From the NCBI GenBank assembly GCA_949361645.1, contig OX442431.1, forward strand, positions 3,779,550-3,843,549: 64,000 nucleotides of DNA, read 5' to 3'. The notes under the pieces were generated by a model that saw only the letters and a list, made by a program, of their open reading frames with translations, was not told the origin of the DNA and searched no databases. The stretch comes from Spongilla lacustris (Eukaryota > Porifera > Demospongiae > Spongillida > Spongillidae). Made by a program: the position numbers and the translations under genes. Positions 33,119-41,657 of the stretch are shown here, piece by piece (position 1 is the stretch's first letter; each line of letters starts with the position of its first letter).

Positions 33119-33999
33119 ATGCCGCTGTTAAAAGGCAGAAGTAAATCGCAACCCAACTGGAGAAAATGGGATCAGCTAGCACAGAAAGAAGGAATGCATC
33201 ACACTGTACACGCCGTTAACGGAAACACGTACACAGGCGAATGGAAAGATAACAAAATGCATGGTGAGGCGATTATATCGTGCAGCATTATTTGTATTAT
33301 AAAATTAATAATAATATACAAAGGCAAAGGCCAATATGTATGGAAGAAGAGTGGAGCTTTGTATGATGGCGACTGGAAGGAGGATGAAAGGAATGGATTT
33401 GGTACATACAGTATCGTAAGAGATGGATCATTGGTGAAGGAATATGCCGGAGGGTGGAAAAATGACATGAGGCATGGATACGGCACACGTTTCTACGGCT
33501 CCGACGATTACTACGAGGGAGAATGGTACGGTGACGAGAGAAGTGGATGGGGTCGAATGTACTTTCAAGATGGTTCTGTTTACGAAGGAGAATGGTTGGA
33601 AGACAAAAGGCACGGAAGAGGATTGCTTAGGCTAGGTCAGTGCAGTATACTTTTGATGTCACACAATTATGTCCACATACTTTACACAGCATGCGGGAAC
33701 CGTTACGAAGGCCTATGGAAGTCTGACATGAAGAACGGACCAGGCAAATTTATGTATTTGAACAAGGGGCAGGTATACACTGGAGAATGGGTGGACGATA
33801 TACCGGTATGTGGACTGCTGGAGGACGTTGAAAGGGAGCGAGCTCCGGATCCTCCTGTGTATCCCATCCCCAAGGTATTAAAACCGATTGCAATGCACAT
33901 ACATGTAATATCATGCAAATTACACATACACAGTGTTCCTTAGAAAACCCTGCATCAGTAATGGAAGGAATAAAAGAAATGATATCTTGCTACAAATGA
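33119..33999 (+). CDS. MORN3: MORN repeat-containing protein 3
   Basis: Four exons (33119-33263, 33324-33635, 33690-33874, 33934-33999) join in phase to 235 aa, against about 240 in mammals. Introns are 60, 54 and 59 bp. The ATG at 33119 gives MPLLKGRSKSQPNWRKWDQ, matching the family's N-terminus better than the longer open frame upstream. Seven MORN-type repeats follow (NTYTGEWKDNKMHG, GALYDGDWKEDERNGFGTYS, DDYYEGEWYGDERSGWGRMY, SVYEGEWLEDKRHGRG, NRYEGLWKSDMKNGPGKF, QVYTGEWVDD), then the conserved APDPPVYPIPK tail and a short last exon ending EMISCYK. MORN repeats bind membranes or act as scaffolds; mammalian MORN3 is testis-enriched. It faces AIP tail to tail. Confidence 0.93.
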
Positions 34000-34070
34000 C
34001 TCTACATGTACATTATGCATATGTGCCATGTGTTCCAAATGTTTTTGTGTTTTTTCAAGTCAAATACAAT

Positions 34071-35066
34071 TCAAAACAACTTGCCCTTAAAAGTGTTACG
34101 TTCCTCGGCATTCTTCTCATTCACTCTCTGTGTCAGCATGGTTAGCTCCTTATCAATGGCCTTTGATAAAGAAGGATCCAATGCACATGCTTTGGAAAAA
34201 TCCGCTCTGGCCTCTTCAACATTCCAACTCCAAGCATGGGCTTTGCCTCTCCTGAAAAGGGCTTTTACATTGTTAGCATCGAATTCAAGAACAGTAGTTG
34301 TGTGTCTGATTACTTCTGCATATTCCTTCATTATCAGTTTGCACTGTGCATAGTTCAGTAGCAATGGGACCTTTTTCTCCTCAATTTTGTTCCAATCATC
34401 TGAATGTGCCTTTTCCTTGATACTTAACTCTTCGAGGTAACTCAGAGCAAGGAAATACTTCTGAGCTGCTTCTTCACATTTGCCAAGTTCATAAAGAGTG
34501 TTCCCTTCGCCTCGTAATGCTACCACTGCCTCTGTCTTTTCTGTAGCAGACATAGCCCAAGAGTCCCTCAGGTATTCTCCGGGTTGTCTGACACTAACTA
34601 GTTCAAATTCAAAAATCATTGGAGAGCAGCTTTGAATGACACTATCCAGGTCACAATAGCCAGTGCCTCCCACTGCATGATGAAATCCACAGCGATGCTG
34701 GTGGTGATGATCTTCATCCTGCCCAGCCTGCTTCTTAGCCAGCTCCCTCAAAGCCTTTGAGACTGTTACATATTCCACGGCTACCTATCCACAATTAGAC
34801 AATTCATTTTGAGTTAACTGAAAATGTTATAGGCATGAAGAATGAACTGTTAAAAAATTGTACAGTGAAGAGGTTCTGCAATACTAATTTCATTTGCATC
34901 TGTACTTGCAGGGATTCTTGTGTGTGCACATACACAATTGAGCCAATATAACTGGATACTCTCAACACAGTAACTATAGGATAATGGGCTATTCCATTAT
35001 TTAATAATACACCCCTACAGATGACAATAAATGGTGTCCAGGGGAGTGGTCATATAAATGCCTGTC

Positions 35067-35100
<34 letters not shown>

Positions 35101-35549
35101 ATCATCTGTAGGGGTGTACGGTTAAATAGTGGAATACCCCAATATTTTCCTGTTTACAGTAAGATGCCTTACTACCGGTAATATAGTGTTACGCAAATAA
35201 CCCTAAACGAGTTAATATACCTTGTATGGGCATTTAAACTTCGCAATCTCTCCTAGCCTCATAGTTTTCACAACGTCTTCCCATACACTTAACCTAAATT
35301 CACGGCCGATCAACAATTCGAAAGGTCCAGTGCCGAGGGTACGTGTGTCATCAATTACTTGACCAGTCGTTGAACTGTCGGGTTCCAGAGTAAACGCTCT
35401 AAAGTGAAAAATTACCTAAGGGGAGCAGTTTTAATACTAGTAAGCCCAATAGTTGTCCACCCAGATTTCCGTACTTTGGTATTCTTCTGAAATACAGGGA
35501 TGGCTCCATCTCCAGCCCTCACAATTTCCTTCTGTTCTTCTGGATCCAT
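34071..35549 (-). CDS. AIP: AH receptor-interacting protein (FKBP-TPR co-chaperone)
   Basis: Three exons (35549-35475, 35415-35221, 34784-34071) join in phase to 327 aa; human AIP has 330. The N-terminal FKBP-like domain spans exons 1-2 (FHFRAFTLEPDSSTTGQVID, GPFELLIGREFRLSVWEDVV, TMRLGEIAKFKCPYK) and the start of exon 3 (VAVEYVTVSKALRELAKK). Like AIP it carries a CGFHH segment and then DLDSVIQSCSPMIFEFELV. The C-terminal half has TPR helices: GNTLYELGKCEEAAQKYFLA, PLLLNYAQCKLIMKEYAEVI and VKALFRRGKAHAWSWNVEEA, with Asn, Lys and Arg where the Hsp90-binding clamp is expected. The family acts as a cytosolic Hsp90 co-chaperone for client receptors and other partners. AIPL1 is the vertebrate paralogue; this gene is probably the single ancestral form. 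Confidence 0.95.
34987..35142. mobile_element. Foldback MITE with poly-G loop in AIP intron 2
   Basis: Arms at 34987-35026 (GGGCTATTCCATTATTTAAT, ACACCCCTACAGATGA) and 35100-35142 (TCATCTGTAGGGGTGT, AGTGGAATACCCC) are inverted copies. The loop holds an uninterrupted run of about 30 G. Confidence 0.8.
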
Positions 35550-35657
35550 ATATGAGATAGCGAGAAAACGATGATTATAACCTCCAATTAATGCACCCCA
35601 TTATGTGTATAATGCAATTGAGTTATACGTAGTCCTGCAAATAAAAATTAGCAATTG

Positions 35658-36435
35658 GGGACCTAGCGCGCGCATATTATAAAAATGGTTGAATTGCTAT
35701 ATAATAACTTTCGAAAAGTTAAAGCTATCAACTTCCTATTTTCGGCACTTCATACTACACCATTTATCTAAGATAAAACACATTTTGGGGTCTTGAACAT
35801 ATCCCATGCCAGTATAGCGACATCCGATACCCCAAGGGGTTCAAACTCGCCATAACTTTCGGCAGGGATACTCAAAATCGCTCCAAATTCGGCTTGTACA
35901 TAAAGAGTTCCCTTAGCTATTGGATTGTTCTGTTCGCTAATTTTTATGCCATCTGTTACAGAGATACAGTTGAACAAACTACGTGCACGTTTTCGCGCTC
36001 GATTCCCACCAATGATTTGAGCAAATCGCGTCCCGCTCAATGTATGGGGAGGCGGTGGGTATATCATTGGCGCGAATAGAGCGGGGGCACGTAGTTTGTT
36101 CAACTGTATCTCCGTAATGGATGACATAAAAAGTACCGAACAGAAGAACAGAACAATCCAATAGCTAAGGGACCTCTTTATGTATAAACCGAATTTGGAG
36201 CGATTTGAGTATTCCTGCCGAAAGGTAGGGCGAGTTTGAACCCCTTGGGGTATCGGATGTCGCTATACAGGCATGGAGCATGTTCAAGACCCCAAAATGT
36301 ATTTTATTATAGATAAATGGTGTAGTATGAAGTGCCGAAAATAGGAAGTTGATAGCTTTAACCTTTCGAACGTTATAGCAATTCAAACGTAATGCCTTTT
36401 TTATAACATTTTTTTATAATACGCTAATAGGTCCC
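35658..36435. mobile_element. 778-bp foldback MITE upstream of AIP
   Basis: Inverted arms of about 380 bp meet near 36050. GGGACCTAGCG begins the left end and CGCTAATAGGTCCC ends the right. Shared arm phrases, inverted, include GATACCCCAAGGGGTTCAAA, CACTTCATACTACACCATTT and TTGGATTGTTCTGTTC. The arms differ at many sites, so the copy is old. No transposase is present. It starts about 110 bp upstream of the AIP start codon and could affect its promoter. Confidence 0.85.
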
Positions 36436-36830
36436 TTTTCTCGTGAACGATCCCAATTGATGATATAGCGTATCACATGGGTCATTTAATAGAGGATTTG
36501 AAGCTGGCTACTCTTTCACTACCTGTATAGTAATAGAACGCAAACATTTATTGATGCATATATTCCTCAGCAACCGTATTTACTAGTTCGTTGGTTTAAT
36601 ACTAGCTGATTTGATTGATTTTCACGTTGTTGAACAATATATACATGGCATCTCACAGCAAAAAAACGCAATTATTGATTCACTTCATAGTCCCGTGCAC
36701 AAGTTCAGCACAACTGAACATGCTAAAGAACTATTATTCGCATGTCGTCTCTAATACACCATGTACATGTTAATCACTTGAAACAGGAATTTATAACCCA
36801 AAGCACATCATGCTAAAAGGGTTGTGGATG

Positions 36831-36911
36831 ATTTTCAACGAGGGTTTCTTTAAGAGACACCCGCCGCCTTTCTTTGATAATACTCTACAGGTGGTGGATC
36901 TACAGCAGAAG
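36831..36911 (-). pseudogene. Decayed copy of geminin exon 3
   Basis: On the minus strand the stretch repeats the acceptor and start of geminin exon 3 (CTGCTGTAG, then ATCCACCACCTGTAGAGTAT) and its end (CGGCGGGTG ... GTTGAAAAT), but lacks 8 bases in the middle. That shifts the frame and brings a stop. Past GTTGAAAAT the donor is lost. It lies about 3.2 kb downstream of the true exon, same orientation. It is a partial duplicate, not expected to encode protein. Confidence 0.8.
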
Positions 36912-36943
36912 TAATCACAATGTACACGCCAGGGAAAAGAGAA

Positions 36944-37226
36944 CAAGTAAATAAAAACTTTCTCTATGAGAAAGTTGGTGGTATATAGGATTTGAAGGCA
37001 ATAGTGGTGTAAAAAGCAGGGAAACAAGGGTTGAAAATGAAATAGTCCTATATTTAGCCCGGCACACATTGTAGGACAATACATTGTTCATGCATGTGCT
37101 AAATATAGGACTATTTCATTTTACCTTATCATTCAACCCTTGTTTCTCTGCTTTTTACACCACTATTGCCTTCAAATCCTATATACCACCAACTTTCTCA
37201 TAGAGAAAGTTTTTAATTACTTGTTT
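36944..37226. mobile_element. Foldback element, ~130-bp arms
   Basis: Left arm (36944-37070: AAAACTTTCTCTATGAGAAA, then TGGTGGTATATAGGATTTGA, then CCTATATTTAG) is mirrored by the right arm (37098-37226) with few differences. The spacer is about 30 bp. It starts about 30 bp from the decayed geminin exon copy. Confidence 0.85.
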
Positions 37227-37468
37227 CATTGCTTTTTATTCATAACAGAATGCTTTCAACAGTCACGCTACATCTAAATATATTCAATTAGCAACAGACA
37301 TTTCATCGCTCATAATCTTATATACCCCAATAATGGAAAGAGAGTACTTTGCATTTTAAAAAGAACTATTAAATAAGAGCCTCTGACGTTACAATTATGA
37401 TACCATTAGAGAAACACTGATCACTTAGCTACAATCTGAACTTGGTATATATGTCATTTACATAGTAA

Positions 37469-39081
37469 TCATGTATATCTACATGTCATAACCAGAAATA
37501 ACTCAGCCATGGATGATACATATTGTTCAGTACATAAACCATGTTGTATTAGTACTAATACCAGTGAAACTTTTACTCTCTTTGGCTCTCGTGATATGAC
37601 AGCAACAGGTGTGTCCACCATCTGTTCCTTTATTACAGTGTTCTGTAAATTAAAGTGATCTGTGTCAACTCAACTTGTAAACAGTATCCATGTACAATGT
37701 AGATATGTTTCATACTCTGGCAGTAGTGTATCAGTGAATTCGTCATCATCACATACGTGACCATTGAGGTCACCTCACTCCATGCACCAGGGGAATAGTA
37801 GGTAAGGGGAGGAGTAGGGGTTGTAGTAGGTAAGGGGAGGAGTAGGGGTAGTAGTAGGTAAGGGGAGGAGTAGGGGTATATACGTACATGTAGTAGGTAA
37901 GGGGAGGAATAGGGGTAGTAGGACGTGGGCATCACCAGAGGGCCCCCCACATTTAATACAATATTAAAGTATTCATTATTACTAGCAACCCCCCACCCCC
38001 CCCCGACTGAATCGGTCAAAAGCGGACAACACCCCTATAGTAATATTTGGCTGTCAAATGACGCCCCCTTACCCTATCCTGGCCCCACACTTCAAGAAAT
38101 GCTGGGGGCGCCGCCCATGGTATAAGGTATGGGGAGGAGTAGGGGTAGTGGTAGGTATTGGAAGGGGTAAGGGTAGTAGTAGGTAAGGGGAGGAGTATGG
38201 TACATAAGGGTGCATGTATGTAGGTATCTCATCCGACACCTATATGTACCATTAGAGTACCAAGCTTCCCTATTTGGTTGTAAGAGGCATCACAAAAGAA
38301 AGGTTCTGTAATTTTGATTGCATCAATAGCACGAATATCATGTAGAAATTCACCTATTTTTCTATGCATGCTCAGTGCCTTGTTAAGCAATGCACCTGCA
38401 CTAACTTCACAAAGAGCTGACCTTTTTGTGCTATCCATGGGTGGGATTGCAAAAGGCATCATTTAGCCCATATAACAGTATGCTATTCCTTACTATAGCC
38501 TTTTTGAAGCTACCTTTATATTCCCTCAGTATGTTTTTTTTTTGTATACAGGGAGAAGCTAAAAGGTACAGAAAATGAACACATGCAATGAAATTACAAT
38601 TACTCACAAAATCATGTATGGGGTACTTGATAAACAGAAGCCATGTTAAAACTGTTAACTGACCTGGGCAGAGGGCACAGTTTTCCCCAAGTACACAATG
38701 AATTCTGACCTCTACTGCTATAGTTTAGATAGGATAGCCCTAGCGTCTGCTTGTAACGTAACACACACTTTTGCTACTTTTTAAAAATAAGTTGTATAGT
38801 CTTGTATAGCCATACATCAATGTAAAGAATAGAAAGGTTTTTTAATGATGCCACACGAACGTGTATGTATAGATCTACATGACATTTGTATACGTGTACA
38901 AGGTATGCGCGTGTGACCTCTCAGTCACGTGGATACACAACAAGGGTCAACTGATGTACATCTAACCGAACGTACCTATTGGGTTTGGTAGCTTTCCAAG
39001 TCGATTACCCTGCGGTAGCATTTTTCCAGCAGCATGTTTGGCTGTCGGTCGACGGTCGTGCGTTCTTGGAATCGCATTCAT
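37469..39081 (-). CDS. Unrecognised three-exon gene (about 148 aa)
   Basis: ATG at 39081 opens an exon (39081-38976, MNAIPRTHDRRPTAKHAAGK ... GKLPNPI) ending at a strong donor (ATAG/GTACGT). An exon at 38416-38250 joins in phase (LCEVSAGALLNKALSMHRKI, then FLHDIRAIDAIKITEPFF) and ends ATG/GTACAT. A third exon from 37642, after the acceptor TTTACAG, continues in phase (NTVIKEQMVDTPVAVISREP, KRVK) to a stop at 37469. Total 447 nt. The second acceptor has a weak pyrimidine tract, and exon 2 could instead read through to a stop at 38229, giving about 97 aa. The middle part looks helical. No family is recognised. Its place between AIP and geminin gives no clear hint. Confidence 0.5.
37796..38215 (+). 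repeat. 28-bp G-rich minisatellite in two blocks
   Basis: The unit GTAGGTAAGGGGAGGAGTAG plus GGGTAGTA repeats at 37796-37925 and again at 38124-38205, separated by a C-rich unique patch. It lies in the second intron of the unrecognised gene model. Confidence 0.85.
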
Positions 39082-39937
39082 TTCGCATAAGGAGAAGCGA
39101 TGGAATCGTCCCGATGTTCTGCACTCCTCATGGCCGCTGAATTTTCGTTGTATCGTTGCCTCTTTAAAGTTTAGTTTAAGCTCGAAGTTCCGGTGATGCC
39201 CTTACCGGTTAGTTCTGGCTCGTTCCGATGATATTTAGTAAATAGCCGCCTAAGCGCTAGTGCCCAAACCGGATACGTGCCAAGATTTCACCAGGTTAAT
39301 TACAACTAATAGGTGTAGTGCCCAGACCGTACACATTGGATTACATATATACATGTACATGTACAGCTACATGTACTGGAGCAAAATATGAACAAGTTCT
39401 AAACTATTTGATCGTTTTGAGTCCTGGATGCTTAAATATACGTCATTTGCTAGCACAACCACCGATATATACAATGTAGCCTCGATACATTTTGACCACT
39501 GAAGCGAGAATGCCAATGAATTCTGAAGCTATTGGTGTGATTTCCATTTCTTAGAAGTGTTCCTATCTCGAGTTATGCGTGGTCAAGAAGAAGAGCAACA
39601 ACAACGAGAAATACGGTAGGACTGGGTACGAGTTTAAACAAGCGTTTTGTTCTCCACAACCACGCGGTTTTATGACATCAAACAAACACGAAACTGCTCG
39701 TTTTTGACTGCTTGTTCGACGATGACAAAGAGCTAAGCGATCCGATTGATAGGAGTCCCGTTTTTTTAATGACATTCATAATCGTGGTCAAATCCTATAT
39801 GAGAGTTACTAACGTAACTCTCGATAAGTTGATATCTACTACACATACATTGATAGTTGGCTAGACTACTGGCAGATTAAACAAATAAATTTTGTGGCAT
39901 AAAACAAAATGGAAGTTAGCTATGACTAGACACAGTA
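39082..39937. other. Intergenic, no gene seen
   Basis: 39.0-39.3 kb is relatively GC- and CpG-rich, consistent with a promoter for the gene on its left. Beyond it no exon with matched splice sites was found before the geminin stop codon. Confidence 0.5.
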
Positions 39938-40918
39938 TTACTTTAGTACAGAACACAATAACTGATAATAAACAAGTTCACTTTCTATATCATTGACTCT
40001 TCTTTTCAACATTTTGCTTTCATTGTGCAGCTGCAATGACAAACTAAACAATATAACAAACAAGGTTTTTCTATTACCTTTTGATTTTCAACTAGGGTGG
40101 CCTCTAGGGCCACCCGCCGCTGCTCTGCCACTATCTGAAAATACTCTACAGGTGGTGGATCTACAGCAGAAAAAGAGAGAATAAGTACTGGTATGACATT
40201 ATTCTTTAATGATTAAATAATCCATATATGGTTGTGCCCACACAATTATATAATTACTCTTAATTGGGGCTTCAGTGAAAATCTATGTAGTGTCACTGTC
40301 AGCTTGAGAAGGCCATTTTTTGGGGCCATCTGAGTCAACAACATACATTGGCCAAAACTGCTTTTTAAAATATGGACACTTAAAAGACCATTCTTAAGAG
40401 TTCCAATGTGTTTCTAGCAAGCCATAAACTTGCCACCTTATCATGTTTTATACATGTAACTAAAGTTTGACACTACAGATAAGCTTCTAAATGATAAATG
40501 TCACATTACCAAGTTAAATAAAAGCACAGACACCACGGCTTCATTTACCTTCGGTACACAAGCGGTAATCTAACGGTAGCGGCTCCTTTTTCTGCTCCGT
40601 TAGGGATACTTCTTTGGACGGAGATACTACAGTACTTACCGTTTTTTTCTTTGAATTGTTAACCGGAGAGGGCTAGTGTGTGTGTAAAAATAGGTTAATC
40701 CTAGTAGTACTTCGACGCTCTGGCCTTACCACAGCCTTGTTGCCTTTTCGTAGCATAGAAGAAACATGTATATTAGGACTGAGCGTTCCTAGTGGAAGAC
40801 GATTCTGTCGATCGTTTAATACCAAGGACGGTGAGTAGAATGAGAACATATCGTCAAGGCATACCTTCATAGTAGTCTTCTTGACGCTTCGTAGGTGTCG
40901 CTTCTCGAAATTTTCCAT
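39938..40918 (-). CDS. GMNN: Geminin, DNA replication licensing inhibitor
   Basis: Four exons (40918-40730, 40672-40549, 40160-40078, 40030-39938) join in phase to 162 aa; human geminin has 209. The diagnostic part is the Cdt1-binding and coiled-coil region EYFQIVAEQRRVALEATLVE, NQKLHNESKMLKRRVNDIES, ELVYYQLLCSVLK, aligning with vertebrate [20 protein letters not shown] and the heptads after it. The basic N-terminus (MENFEKRHLRSVKK) and TLSPNI segment resemble the family loosely. The only RxxL is RLPL near residue 40, so a classic destruction box is not obvious. Geminin binds Cdt1 and blocks re-licensing in S/G2. The coiled coil is shorter than in vertebrates. Idas/GemC1 relatives are possible alternatives, but length and sequence favour geminin. 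TRAIP diverges from the same upstream region. Confidence 0.85.
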
Positions 40919-40951
40919 CCTGTGCTTCGACAAAAATCGAAATAATGAAAG

Positions 40952-40959
40952 GCGGGAAA
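40952..40959 (-). promoter_or_regulatory. E2F-type site upstream of geminin
   Basis: GCGGGAAA on the plus strand (TTTCCCGC on the minus) is an exact match to the E2F consensus TTTSSCGC, 33 bp upstream of the geminin ATG. Vertebrate geminin is a known E2F target. A CACGTG E-box lies just beyond at about 40982. Confidence 0.6.
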
Positions 40960-41212
40960 CGCATGATTTTATCGGGTAGATCACGTGACTAAAATGCCAT
41001 CTGTGGAGGCGGGGCCGACTATACATGTAGTATTAATAGAAATTCCAACTTATAAATCTTATGCCCCCCCCCCCGCACACACTACCCTCCGCCGGCCCTG
41101 AATTGAGTATATGTTGTAAAGTTTGTTTTTTTGTTGTCAAAATGCCTTCACGTGAACGAAAGAGGAGAACCAAACGATGAGAGGAATACCTCCGACATCG
41201 AGACGAGAGCCG

Positions 41213-41478
41213 ATCAGCTGCGTACGTCACAGGAAAAAAAATCCTGCTCCGGACCTTGGGTTTTACCCTGTCGACCTTGGGATCTGTTCCATCAAACGTA
41301 TTCACTTGGGTTTTACCCTATTGACCTTGGGATCTGTTCCATCAAACGTACGTTTGATGGAACAGAGCCCAAGGTCGACAAAAGTGAATACCTTTGATGG
41401 AACAGATCACAAGGTCGACAGGGTAAAACCCAAGGTCTGGAACAGGATTTTTTTCCCCTGTGCGTCCCAATTCACTAA
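41213..41478. mobile_element. Foldback element in the geminin/TRAIP promoter region
   Basis: Inverted arms meet at CAAACGTACGTTTG near 41345. The left arm carries two copies of GACCTTGGGATCTGTTCCAT and the outer ends read CACAGGAAAAAAAATCCTG and CAGGATTTTTTTCCCCTGTG. It lies between the two divergent start codons. Confidence 0.85.
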
Positions 41479-41621
41479 CAATGTACACTGTACATCAGAC
41501 TCGATTTACATGTACATGTATACCATTTATACGTCTGGGTACCGGCCATGAAAATTAATAAATGTAGGTCGGTCTGGGCCCCAAGTAAATAAAATCACGT
41601 GATTATACTCCGCCTATTCTA

Positions 41622-41628
41622 TTATTGG
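41622..41628 (-). promoter_or_regulatory. Inverted CCAAT box before TRAIP
   Basis: ATTGG (CCAAT on the minus strand) occurs about 30 bp upstream of the TRAIP ATG, next to a CCGCC element. NF-Y boxes are common in cell-cycle promoters; this assignment is inference. Confidence 0.35.
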
Positions 41629-41657
41629 CTTTCTCCTATCCGGCGGCACATTTGAAG

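Noticed and set aside
35768..36127. 119-codon ORF near AIP
   Set aside because: Lies wholly within the foldback MITE and crosses its centre.
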